From assembly GCF_030936135.1 (NCBI RefSeq), contig NC_082603.1:36684329-36748328 (forward strand): DNA of 64,000 bases, in the 5' to 3' direction. The first letter of the stretch is position 1; each line of letters starts with the position of its first letter. Below, piece by piece: positions 24,201 to 35,700 of this stretch. This DNA comes from Gavia stellata. Its lineage: Eukaryota; Chordata; Aves; Gaviiformes; Gaviidae. A program made the translations under genes and the position numbers. The notes beneath the pieces were generated by a model. That model was not told where the DNA came from. It searched no databases and saw only the letters and a list, made by a program, of their open reading frames with translations.

Positions 24201-27200
24201 GTTTCTGGAATTGTTTGTTAGCTTCAGCAGTTTAATATTGAATAGTTACTCTTCAAGCTTTTTATTTCCCTGGGGGCAGCCAGTAATTCTGCAGAGTGGA
24301 AACAAAAAGGTTGTTCTATTTTGATTGCTCGATGAAATCTATTTAATCAGGCATTTACATCGCTACACATAATAAAGACAAAATATTTTTAGAATTATGT
24401 AATGTGAAGAGCTGTACTAAAGATGGGTACTGTATATGACTTCAAGACGTTAACAGGATGGAAGTTTGAATTTTGTTGTAACGCGCAATAAGGGCTGCGA
24501 AAGATTGCGTTCTCAAAACAGGTAGGCATCGTGGGTTCCTGTTCCTATACGCGTGAACACAGGTTGACTCCCATCAATGACTGTTTTTTGTTTTGCTTTG
24601 GTTTATAGAGAAGACGGGGAATAGTTGCGCATTTATTTCTTGATTGCCCTTTTCCTTCCCAAGGTGGTTCTCCTCAATAGTTGCTTTTTAGAACGTATGT
24701 TGTAGTCTTGGCTATACTTCCTTACACTAGGAAGAGAGACTATCAACAGGGACTCATCTTCACCTTCCTTCTTTCTCTTCTCCTTTTCCCAGCCCTTCCA
24801 AAATGCTTCACGTGCTGATTTCCTCAAAGTGTCTTTGAGCTTTGCCTGTTAAATATACTAAAGTCATTATAGTCTTGGTGTCATATTTCAAGACATTTTT
24901 AATGCTGTGTCTTTTAGGGGGAAAAGCACCACTTTTTTTTTTCTAGAGCTGGGTGGGGTGAAATACAGGGAAAGTGCATTTGAAGTACTTGGCAGCAATT
25001 CTTGTACTGTCCAATTTGTTCTTGAACACGCGTGACTGAAGTATGTTTTTCCAATATGCCTTTCTACTAGCTCAGCCACTTCCTTTCCATGGTCAGGACT
25101 AAGGGAGGTGGGAGCTAGGAAGTCTGGAAGTACCAAATCAAAACCCCTCCTGTAGGGTCAAGCCTGCCCTGAAAAGGGAGGGGGGGATTGCCTGCATCTG
25201 CTCTGCTTCCAAGGCTTCTTGTCTTGTTGCTGCCTTGACAAGAGTTAGCTCTGGACTGCCTCAAATATGAGTTATTTCACCCTGTGGATCACCATTCCGC
25301 TTAAATTAGCTTTCTAGGGAGAAACACCACGCCTAGGGCCGGCTCCCTGTGAAAGGGGTAGTGGTGAGACCAGATTTAGAGGCTTCAACCTGTACTGGGA
25401 AGGAAGCTGCGGCTTTCTGCCTAATCCTAGCTACGCATCCCTGCTTTCAGTTTAGAACACGTCCTTGAATTTCTGGTCACACGTGGCCACCACACCATTC
25501 ATTTTCTACTGTTGCAGTCTGAGTTCTGTTTTGTTGGCCTGGCGTTGTCTTGTTCGTGGTGAAAGCAGCTGAGAAAAACTAAAGTTGAGGTGTAATAACG
25601 CACGTGAGGCATTTAAGCGGTGTTATATAACGTGGCATGTGGCTGCTCAAGGCTTGGTTTGCTATTTCAGCCAGGACTGGAGGCAGAGTGTGTTGCTAAT
25701 ACAAAGCAAGCGTGTTAGCAATAATATGACAAGGGCACAGGGCAAGGGCTCTGGACAACCTCGAACTTCTGCGAAAGGGGGCTTTCTTTTCCAGCAGTAG
25801 CTGAACAGGAGATACAGGCCCAGCCATCAGAGTAGGAACTGTGACAGCAAACAGGAAGAAACCCTGACCAATGAAACTTCCATGTTCCCCTCTTCTGCTC
25901 TTTTAAATAGATTGTAACCTACTTCAGCAGGTGTTTGAGATCTCAGGGCCCCTTGTTATTTAATGACACTTGCTGTCTGCCCAGTGCATGTCTCTGTACC
26001 TGCCCTTGATGCTGGTATAAGCCTTTGCTTCCAGCAAGAGAAGCTTCAGAGGGAAAAGTGACCGTCAGAGTGGCAGCATGTAGTAACACACCTCGTGAAG
26101 TACTTAAACAATAGGATGTCCGCGCTTTTTGATGTCTTTGTATGAAACAGTAGGAAAGTAAATAGTTTTGATGTTTCTGAATGTGGAGAGAAGTAGTCTG
26201 AACCTTCAAAGATATGAAGCCAGGCAAAATTTGGAGACCATCAAGGGACAAAATCCAGAAATGAGAAACTACAGTTTACTAAGTTGCTGAAGATACCCTG
26301 CAGAAATCCATGAAGCCTTACTTCCTTAAATAAGGTAAACTCTTACAGGCTCTAAAACTGTTCAGGATTCAGGCCAGGTTGACATCTACTTCCTCAAAAA
26401 ATGTAATTCATATCCTAATGACAAGTGCTCACGTCAGTTTTCTCTAAAATGATGAGTGTAACCAAACAATGACATAGTGCAGGTCAGACAAGGGGACCCT
26501 CCGTGTTCCTCCAGTCCGTTAAAGGTAAATGAGCCACAAAGTGCTTCCCAGTTGCCTGTGTCCTCCATGCAGCTGAAAAGAGGGTTAAGTTGCTCCATAC
26601 AATGCAAGATGCAGAATAGTGACTGGCAAGTCCAGAGAGGTGGATCAAAGCTCATTCCTTCCTTACGCTGTGCGCTGTGGTCGGCTGCTATAGACGTTCT
26701 GTTTATCAAGCATGTTTGAATTGCTTTGCAGGGAATTGTCTCCCACAGTCCTCTTAATGCAATCATAACAGAGCACCTCCTCCGTTTTCTACTACTGCCA
26801 AGCAGAATTCATTTCGGGTAAATGTCTCGGGCTTGTATTTTGGCTTTGGGGGATTTTTTCTTTTCCTTAGTGTATTGGGGACTGTCTGGGGACTAGCGAT
26901 TGCAACAGTTTCCTAAAAACAGGCAAGGAGTAGGGCCACGGTCTGAGAGGAGTCTCTAACGCTGCTCTCAGGACTGCACACAAAAAAATGCAATCTCTTA
27001 TCTTGCCTTTTCAGGTTATGCAAGCACAGTTTGCTCAGGACAACAATCCAGATGCACAAACGCTTCAGAAACTGGCAGAAAGAACAGGCTTGAGCAGGCG
27101 TGTTATACAGGTAACTGTGCTAAGTTACTTGTCTAACGAAGTCTGGTACTCATCCCTTGGAAATGCTTAACAACAATTTTCTCCATGTAGTTATTCTGAG

Positions 27201-29205
27201 ATGGAAAAAGATCTAATCTGGCAGTTTTAACATAACTTCAGACAACATCCTTAGTCAGGAATAGGTCTAGAACAAACATGTTAGTTTGGAAAACTTGCTG
27301 TATTCCTCTTGCGCTTTGTGTGGAGGATTAATAATCTTCCAGGAAGAAACTTCGTGGCCTAAATAGAATAGAAACTGTCCCTCTGCTAAATATACATTTC
27401 TGACTTTAATAGCCTGTTCTTGAGACCTGCGCTCTTTTTGAAAATGGCTTGTGGGTATGACACATGATGAGTAAGTGAATATAGAGTGACCTGTTCTAGA
27501 GAGCAGAGTTAAAATAGGTACCCATGCCATCCAAAACTGAGAGAAACACAGAATCTTTGCTTGAAGGTGCCTCTCGGCAAACATCATATGCATGCTCTTT
27601 TTATACATAAATATGAATTTTTATATAACATAAATTATACATTTATATGTTTATATAAATAAAAATAAGTCTGCTTGGCTCATTCTAGCCTGGAAGATTG
27701 ACAGTGTCTCTCTAGAAACGAGGTATCTGGCAGCTGCGATCAAGCCTTAAAAAAGTGGAAGCTTGCGCACTTCTCCTGTGAAAAGGAAAAAGGGTATCCT
27801 GTGCAAAACCTGCTCCGCTGTCAGCAGTGTTCAGGCACGGAGATGGCTGTGTCCCATGGTGTGCTGGGGGGCAGCAGCCTAAGCAGCGGTGCGGGGCTGC
27901 GGGCGCTGTTGCTCGGCCTGGCGGGACGCCTGCCCCGGGAGCTGTGCAGCCTCTGCCCTGCCTGTCCTCTGTGGGCTGCTGGGCGCTGCAGAAGCTGTCC
28001 TGACCGGACAACGTGTGTTTGAGGCACCATGTAGGCTTAGAATGCGTACTTCTTCATTTGGACTGCCAGCGTTATGTTAAAGGCCCGGCTAACTAACCGA
28101 ATTCAGCTGAAGCTAGAACTGTGAGGTTTTTGTTATGCTAATGTTGAAACAGAATGCAATCTATCAACATGATGTAAATTTTCCCCCCTTTTCAGGTGTG
28201 GTTTCAGAATTGCAGAGCACGCCATAAGAAACATGTTAGTCCTAATCATTCATCTACTGCTCCTGTCACAGCAGTTCAGCCCTCCAGGCTGTCTCCACCC
28301 ATGTTAGAAGAAATGGCATACTCTGCGTACGTACCCCAGGATGGGACTATGTTAACTGCTCTACACAGCTATATGGATGGTAGGTATAAGAACTTTGCAT
28401 GTCCCAGTAAAGTCATTATTGACTGTAGCAAGAACAGTTTACCGAGTACCGATTAAAGAAACTTAATGGATTTTTAATTTGTAGTATTCTTTATAGAATA
28501 TCTTAATACTGTACCTGCTATCCACACCTCATTAAGAAGTGTGCCTCTTCAAGCAGTAGCCCTTCACTGTAAGAGCATAGCTGAAGGTCTGGGTATGAAG
28601 ACCACTTTTTGTGCTTCCTCCAAACTATGGATACTAGTAATAAGAAATCAAACACTTTTTTAAACAGCTGTGCCACGTTTTTAACAATATGTAATTTTAA
28701 TGAAAACTGTTGGCCACCCGCTCCCTGACTCTTACCCCAAGGACTGTGGTATTCTCAGTCCAGCAACTTCACTGAAAACTTAAGCTTCCCTCACAGTAAC
28801 GCGGGGCAGGGGGGGGCTGGTGGTCAAAAGTACGTTTCAGTCATTGCGTGTCTTATGACCCAGCAAGTCAACAGCTTTGGCTCATATTTGTGATTAGGAG
28901 AGACTGTGAAGGCGTTGGGAGAACCAGACTCTGAGCCGCACGTGTGGCCTGAGCTTGCTTCTCCCCAGAGCAGTGGTGTAAGGTGGGGGAGTGTGAATGC
29001 TGGGCTAGGGAAAACGGAGCGTGCTGCCGTGGTTGGGACCAGTGAACTGTTACTGCCCGAGGCGATTTACTAGCTTATAATCTTCTTCTGCCTCTGAAGC
29101 TGACCAGTAAATATTTCTGTTTTTGTAGCTCATTCGCCTACAGCTCTTGGACTCCAGCCTTTGCTACCCCATTCAATGACACAACTGCCGATAAGTCACA
29201 CCTAA
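18145..29205 (+). CDS. LHX8: LIM-homeobox transcription factor LHX8 (complete, 8 coding exons)
   Basis: Joined coding exons are 18145-18225, 18511-18669, 21675-21796, 23284-23504, 23956-24059, 27015-27110, 28196-28379 and 29129-29205 (1,044 nt, 347 residues). Every junction is GT/AG and keeps frame. LIM1 lies at about residues 66-118 (ligands C66, C69, H87, C90, C93, C96, C115, D118) and LIM2 at about 127-180 (C127, C130, H149, C152, C155, C158, C177, H180). The homeodomain is at about 216-275, with W263, Q265, N266 and R268 in the recognition helix. An acidic/serine-rich leader precedes LIM1. From family knowledge, LHX8 is a nuclear DNA-binding protein whose LIM domains recruit LDB cofactors; it specifies basal forebrain cholinergic neurons and acts in tooth/palate and oocyte development. 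The start MYWKSD matches the known rodent-type N-terminus, and the length is close to mammalian LHX8 (about 356). The close paralogue LHX6 is less likely because the C-terminal tail (ending QLPISHT) and the SLC44A5 neighbour fit LHX8. Confidence 0.96.
18511..18669 (+). CDS. LHX8: LHX8 coding exon 2
   Basis: The acceptor is cccccgcag and the donor AAG|gtaagc. It encodes residues 28-80: a Ser/Ala-rich acidic stretch ([17 protein letters not shown]) and the first zinc knuckle of LIM1 ([17 protein letters not shown]). Confidence 0.95.
18670..21674 (+). other. LHX8: LHX8 intron 2
   Basis: This 3.0 kb intron starts in the CpG island and becomes AT-rich. A GC-rich patch lies at about 20,240-20,460. 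A 648-nt minus-strand open frame (20180-20827) crosses that patch but resembles no family I know. Confidence 0.85.
21675..21796 (+). CDS. LHX8: LHX8 coding exon 3
   Basis: The acceptor is tttttgcag and the donor TTCAG|gtaatt. It encodes residues 81-121, the rest of LIM1 including [12 protein letters not shown] and FCKLDYF. It ends with two bases of an Arg codon. Confidence 0.96.
21797..23283 (+). other. LHX8: LHX8 intron 3
   Basis: This 1.5 kb AT-rich intron lies between the two LIM-domain exons. A long pyrimidine-rich tract precedes the acceptor. No other feature is visible. Confidence 0.85.
23284..23504 (+). CDS. LHX8: LHX8 coding exon 4
   Basis: The acceptor is ctctttgcag and the donor AATG|gtaaca. 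It encodes residues 121-195, all of LIM2 ([14 protein letters not shown] to [18 protein letters not shown]). Both junctions split codons and restore the conserved RRYGT and ENGNG sequences. Confidence 0.96.
23505..23955 (+). other. LHX8: LHX8 intron 4
   Basis: This is a 451-bp AT-rich intron with a T-rich tract before the acceptor (ttgttttcttttttaatgctgcag). Nothing else is visible. Confidence 0.85.
23956..24059 (+). CDS. LHX8: LHX8 coding exon 5
   Basis: The acceptor is atgctgcag and the donor CCAG|gtagag. It encodes residues 195-229: the LIM-homeodomain linker and the N-terminal arm and first helix of the homeodomain ([13 protein letters not shown]). Confidence 0.96.
24060..27014 (+). other. 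LHX8: LHX8 intron 5
   Basis: This 3.0 kb intron splits the homeodomain. It is mixed-composition DNA with no recognised repeat or exon. Confidence 0.85.
27015..27110 (+). CDS. LHX8: LHX8 coding exon 6
   Basis: The acceptor is ccttttcag and the donor ACAG|gtaact. It is exactly 32 codons (residues 230-261) and covers homeodomain helices 1-2 and the start of helix 3. Confidence 0.96.
27111..28195 (+). other. LHX8: LHX8 intron 6
   Basis: This 1.1 kb intron has an AT-rich stretch at 27,600-27,670 and a local GC-rich patch at 27,840-28,000. No exon is recognisable. Confidence 0.85.
28196..28379 (+). CDS. LHX8: LHX8 coding exon 7
   Basis: The acceptor is cccttttcag and the donor GATG|gtaggt. It encodes residues 262-323: the DNA-recognition end of the homeodomain ([13 protein letters not shown]) and most of the C-terminal tail. 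The homeodomain exon split before VWF is typical of LIM-homeobox genes. Confidence 0.96.
28380..29128 (+). other. LHX8: LHX8 intron 7
   Basis: This is a 749-bp intron. The exon 7 frame stays open into it until a TAA at 28454-28456, so intron retention would swap the last 24 residues for a different tail. Confidence 0.85.
29129..29205 (+). CDS. LHX8: LHX8 terminal coding exon 8
   Basis: The acceptor is tttttgtag. It completes an Ala codon, adds the last 24 residues (ending THE motif QLPISHT) and the TAA stop. The tail matches the known LHX8 C-terminus. Confidence 0.94.
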
Positions 29206-29730
29206 TTCCTTTCCGTCAGGGATAGAAACTATTAAGGATGCAACCTTAAGTCATTTATTGTGTATTAAAATATAATTGGAAAGATATTAATGTTAACTTT
29301 TTATTTAACATCTAAAGCATTTTCAAGATCATTTTTGCTGCCCAGGTATGTAAGTATATTTAGCCTGCAAGACACTTTTATGGATTCTGCATAAATAACT
29401 ATTACATTGTTTACAAGCCTTATTAAACACATTTTTTGTATTGTCTGGAAGTAGTCCCCTCTAGTTATGTGTGTGTTAATTTATTTGTCATCAAAAGAGC
29501 ACTTTGCCTAAAAGAAAGGACTGACAATTGTGCAAAATGTTTACAATTCTTTGTGAAATTGTAGTTTATCATTAGTTTGTATCTGTAAGTTATTGCTAAA
29601 AGTATTACCTGTATTTGAGTTGTATACAGCCTATATGTTAAAGCTTATTTCTGTGAGTTTACAAAAATAAATTTTGGTTGCAAATATTTTCAAAATGAAC
29701 TGAATAAAGTTTCTGCTGTAGCATGCTAAG
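29206..29730 (+). other. LHX8: LHX8 3' UTR with two polyadenylation signals
   Basis: AT-rich sequence follows the stop. Two AATAAA hexamers lie at 29666-29671 and 29703-29708. U/GU-rich DNA (gttgctgtgtctatggctg) follows the second, so cleavage near 29,725-29,735 is inferred. Confidence 0.75.
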
Positions 29731-32700
29731 CAAAAATGTTGCTGTGTCTATGGCTGAACTGTTGACAACTTGTGAAGTGCTTAACTTGAATCTTCAATTT
29801 TAAGAGAAGGTCCCTGGTATACTTAGGTATGCTACACCAAACTTGGCAGTGTTCATATCTCTATCAATTGATTTAAAAATCCTTTAATGGGCTTACATGG
29901 GTCTTGAAACACCCCAAATAGGTACTTCTTTAAAGTAAGTATACGCAAAACAGCGCTGCTCCTGAGGATGAGGGTGCACACCTGCATGGTGAGGGAAATG
30001 GTGGAGGTATAGGATAGATTTTGAACTGTGATTTAAGCTGGCAAGTGGAGAACCTAAATTCGCATCTGGTGTAACATTTCAAATTTTTACTACTTCAGCT
30101 TCTGGGTTTTTTTAGTGGTTTTGCGATTTTATTAAGCAGGATGGTAATTAATATGCAATATTTAAACAGAGTCTGCATTTTTAAAGTAAAATCCAGTTCA
30201 GTATTTTAACTGACCTGTATCAAACTGCATGTGAACAGAGACTGGCATTCAGTCAAACGCACAAAAGTCTACTGTGTTTTAAACTCTTAACGTGCCAAGA
30301 CTGAATTGCAAAGCATGTTTTAATACACTGATTTAACAGACAAAGGCTAGTGCATACTATCAATTCAACTGATTTTTTTTGTCTTCACAGACTAGTTTCC
30401 TTCAAGGATTTAAGACAGGTACATCCCACCTGCACACCTAAACTTTACTTATCTCAGAAGAAAATTGTACTTTTGAAGGTGTGTGTCCACGTCCTTTTTT
30501 TTTTCTCTCCCAACTATGAGTTAGTGTTTCTACTTTGTGAAATTTCTTAACTGTCCTGATCAAACCATTTCAACGTGGAAAAGGTAGTAGTCTCCCTGCC
30601 ACCATGGAAATATGATGGCTTTTGACAGCATAACTTTAATGGCAAACGCTGAATTATTGAAGTTCCATAAATTAAACGTTGGCACTATTTCAAGTGCTAC
30701 TCACAGATGTCTGAGCTAATCTGAGTAGCAAAAGCAATCTATTTGCACTGGCACAGTGGTTTGTCTAGGCTAGTATTATCCTGCCACATTTTTTTCACAA
30801 AGAACTCTACAGACATAGGGTGTTGTGGAACTTGACTGACTTTATGTTTTATTCTAACATACATAACTACTTAGGGAAATACTCTGAGTGAAATACCAAA
30901 TTCAGTATGTCGTTTTCAGTACCTAAGCTAGCTCCGTATATCTGCATGATGCAAAACTGCATGCATAGCAGTAGACAAACTGGTTTTTGTTCCATTTGTT
31001 GGGTCTGATATGCAAGTAGGACAGCCTTACTGCTGAAGTTTTACCAGTTAAACACTAAAGAATGCTAATTTAGATCTTAAGGTAACTTGGCAATTTAAAA
31101 TACTATTCAGTTGTCTTGTTTTAAAATGCAACTTGACTTACATCAAGTCCCTTTAAGGAAAAGTAATTATTGACTCTAATTTGAAGGACTAAGCAGCTTC
31201 AGGTTGCCTGAAACTAAGTCTAAGCTTATTCTAAGCTGTCCAGTTCCAAAGTCAGTGCAGGATTAAAGTAAATGGGGAGCAATTTTCCCATTTACCCATG
31301 AAAATAGGAAGCTGGAGAATTCATCTTTTGTTACTGTGAATGCATAAGCAGCTATTTGTAAGTGCAGCTGGGAAAATGTAGAGTTGGAAATAGGAAGCTC
31401 CAGCAGAGAGTCTGGGCTTTTGACTCTTCCCTTTGAGAATGTCAGGCCTGTGCCACTGGCTGACTTCGGCTCTCTGCAGCTGGTGCTAGGCTGTGTGGGG
31501 CTGGCACGGTGTATGGAAAACTGAGGACAGTTTTAGCCTGCTGCTCCCAACTGAAGCTGTTGTTGCAGCCTGAGTTGGAGGTTCGAACGCTTGTCTTTTT
31601 CTGCTGTTTGTGCACTGGCTTGCATTTGTGACTTTGCTGCTGAGCTCTTCTGACCCTGGAGCTGTTCTTATTGCTTCTTGCTGTTTAAGAGAGTAATTTA
31701 AATATTGCCATGCTGAGGAAATTCGTGGGATCTCTTTACAGGAAGAGAATGCAGCTATAGCTAGAGCAGGAACATGTAGTATGCTGAGTCAGCACCTTTT
31801 AGACTGCACAGGTTCAATTGAAAACTGAAATGTTGTATGGAATTAGCATATGAAATAAACTGATCTTAACATCTTGCTTAAAAGTGACCTATCTTGAACA
31901 GAGAACAATATAAAGCTCTGCCTAGCGCTATGCTCTTTGGATGCTTTTGCAGAGAACTAGATTTGCAATACATTCTCTGATCCTAAAGTGTTTAGCCTAC
32001 AAGGTAGGATGATCATATGGCCCTTGCTAATAGTTTCAATGCAACATATCTTAAGAAATTCAAAATGGAACTAATGATGCAAAACATATTTTGCGTCAAG
32101 ATGTTCTCAAAGGAAGAAATAACACTAAAAAAGTTACAAGTTGTGTCTTGAAAGTACTGCGAGAAGACTGGCTGTGGACTTCCACTCCTTTTCCCCTTCC
32201 TTCCCTGACCTGTCTAACCAATGCAAGTTGGGGCTGGTCACGTATTACTGTGTGCTGGAACAAGTAACTACACTGCAAAATAAAACTTAATTTATTAATG
32301 CAACCTGCTGTAGGAGGAGGCAGAAATATAGATGAAAAATAGCCTCCTAGTGCAAACTTCAGAGCATCTCTAAAGGATGTCTGTTTATTATTAGAAGCTG
32401 GTAGTACTTCAGTTTGTGGAGTAAAGAAATAGTCTATTGCTACAGCATCTTCAAGATCTTTTAGCAATATTTTGAACTCTGCAATTAAATGAGATGCTGG
32501 AATCTAGATGTTTTGAGATGCCAGCTACTGACTGGAAATCTGGGTTTGTGTTCACGTAAAGATAAAGCTGAAAAGTACTTGGGGATTCTCTAGTCTGCTT
32601 TTCACCCCAAGGCACAATGCAATATCTTAGCTACTACTAGTGGAGATGCTTGACTAATCTGTTTTTAGATGTCTCCAATAGTAGAAATTTTTACAGATTC

Positions 32701-35700
32701 CCCAGGAAATCTGGCACTTCCTTAGGAAAAAAAAATTCCAACAAAAGAAAATCCCCAGTCTCCTCCTCCCTGCCAAACAAATCCAATTCATCGAGTTTTT
32801 CATACCAAGTCATGTTTTCTAAATGTCTAATTGTTTCTGTGCTGTTTTTCTTTGCCCATCTTATTGAAGCATGAAACTCAGTTTTAGCCAAGCCCTTACT
32901 GATGCTCTGCAGGAGGATTAGGGCACTAAGTTGCTCACTGCTGTGTGTTCCAGGATGATGACTGCTTTTCTTCTAATAACACATTCTGTTCGTGACCAGC
33001 TGTTATCTTGTCTCCTGTTTACCATTCTCCATAGATTATTGCAACCTAGGTAAGCACCTTCTATTTTGCCATACTGAATTTCACTCTGCTCCTTTCTCAC
33101 TATTTCTCAAAGTTTTCAAAATAGTTTTGCATTCCAGTTCTGAGCTCCTCAGTACTGCCTCTTTTGTGTTGTCAGAAAAACAGTAAGAATCTCTTTATTC
33201 TGTTACCCAGGTAATTAACTAAAATACTGACTAGAACCCGATCCTTTGGTAATTCCATTTTTCAAACAGAAGAATGTATTGTGCGTACTGCTTACAACTA
33301 CTTATTTTCCAACTTTTCTATCCTAGGTTATTTCCCTATCTCGCTTATGTCAGCCTGTAACATGTACAATTTCTTGGCTACCAATGCAGCTGTCACCCTT
33401 GCTAAAAGGAAGTTTGAGATGGTTTGACAGTCTCATTGTTTGCATTCTTGTTATTGCTGGTGTGCTTAAGATTTTAAAATTCTTGAATAAAATAATTGGA
33501 CTGAAATGAAACCGCATTATTGGATTCCCTGGCTCTCCTCTGCCGATTTCCTGGGCTCTAAGCACTATCAATTCTTCTGTCTCCTGGTGTCTCTCAAAAA
33601 TAACGGTTTGGAGAGGTTGCTGCCTGGCTCAGCCATCCTAGGACAAAATGCAGGAGGCCCAAGCTGCCCAAAAACATTTAGTTTGAAATCATCTAGAGAG
33701 CTTGCTTTTGTTGGCCTTGGTACTAACTGTACTAGTGACTTGTTCATTCATTTCTTTTGATGTTTGGTTGGTTTGGGGTTTTTTGGTCAAAACTGATACA
33801 GGTGAAGGTCTAGTTTGGCCTTCTGGTATTCACTGCCTATAGGTTTGACTCCGAGTAACAGATCAGCGCTAGCCATACTCTTGATTAGATTTGTTAATAA
33901 ATGTACACACTGCTGTTTTCTTTACCCTTGCTGACATTTGCTAATGCTGCCTGATTTTGTGAGTTGGCTTTTTGGCTACAAGCTCATGTTGGTTTTTATA
34001 TTTGCATTATAGTAACCATGACTACATCCTTTCTATGATTACATCTAAAGTTGAAGAGTTGCTTAAAGTTTAGGCAAGTTGATCTTATTACCCTTCCACC
34101 TTCCCTTTGTTCATTCTTTTTCTGTAAGTATAGTTAACTGTTATGAATAGTTTTCATTTCTGGAGAAACTCATGATTCTTGTCTTCCCAGCCCCCCAGGA
34201 AATTTTACAGCTCAGCTCTGGATTTGTGGTATGCCTTCTTGAATCCCTGTGTTTTCATCTTGCAATACACTATTCCTTAGGATGTGCAAATTTAGTGATG
34301 TTATAAGGATGGGTAGTCAAATAGATGTACGAGGAATAATGTCTTCATAAAAGGCACTGTTTCCAGAAATATTTTGACACATGCACCTGTACTTTTGTCT
34401 CCTTTTTCCTTGTCTTTTTTTTTTTTTTAAATTACATTGCACTTAAAATCACTACTGATTCAAAAGTCGCAATAGTCTCTGACAGATAAAATTGATTCTG
34501 TCCTTAATTCAGAATGACAGCTGGATTACGATGGAAGTGTATGTTAAAGTAGAAGTTGCAAGCCTTCTGCTTTTTGTACAAATGCACGTGTAACCTGCTG
34601 TAACAGCTGAGGCGATCATCCCCATGCTCTGCTGTACTAGTGGCGTGAATACCAAGATAGAAATTCACAGAAGGCCACCACCGGTCGCCCTGTGCAGGGT
34701 TAGAAGGTGGCCTGTTGCCCGTAGCCCTGCAAGCCCTGGCTAAGGGTTTACTCGATTCCATACTGCTGATTTCACCCGTGGCTTTCAGCATTACAGTAAC
34801 ATAAGTTTAAACTCCAAACAGCCAGCTACTCCATACGTACTCCCTAGACAACTACTTGAGAAAAATGTGAGCACCTGCAGCAGCCAAAATTTTGCAAGTT
34901 CAAAAATGTAACTTCTGTCAATTTAATTCCGTGCATTAGCGTTGTGCTAGTTAACGTCTAACTCCTGCTCATTCTAGAGTTAAAAACTAAGCAACTGGAC
35001 TTGTCATACGAGTCACTAACAGCATGATAACCAAGCTTTTTTAAAAAATGAAACCTATTTATCATTAGTTTAAATGAGGAGCAGAAAAAACTGCTGAACT
35101 GTGGTTTAGTTAATTTCTGAAAATGCGCAGCGTAGTTATGTGTGGCTGAGTCTCCAGAACAGTGACATCTAGGGCCAGAGAAAGACAGTACAAGATTAAT
35201 AACGAAACACAAACTGCCTCTAAGTTGTTAATAAATTGATTTACACAAAGTATGTGTTTGCACATTTTAACTCTCCTAGTTCCTTTTAAAATAAAATGAA
35301 TAGTTACTGAAAACATACCAACCTGTTAACTCTTTCACATGTTCTTGGGTAGAACATGAGAGAACAAGATGTTGCAGTGGGTATCTACTGCATTACTGTG
35401 TACTTTTAACTGGCTTTAGTACACAGTAATGGAATGCAATTCTAACATTAATTTTAGCGAGTGACCTTCTGTTGTCCTGGTTTCAAGTAGATGGGTTTTT
35501 CTTTTAAGAGGATGCCTTTTCAGTTATAGGTAAGGTTGTAACTAATGCTCACCCCATTAAGAAATGCTGAGTCCAGAACATGTTCTGAGCAGGGTAACGT
35601 TCATGCAGCCCCCCTATTCCTGGAGGTTAAAAGAACTGGGAATACTGCAGGCACTCAGTGAGTGCTTTCATCAACTGCTTAAATTTGAAAAAGCAGGTAT

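Noticed and set aside
31580-31600. GGTTCGAA sequence resembling a tRNA T-loop
   Set aside because: No acceptor stem, anticodon arm or A box could be fitted around it.
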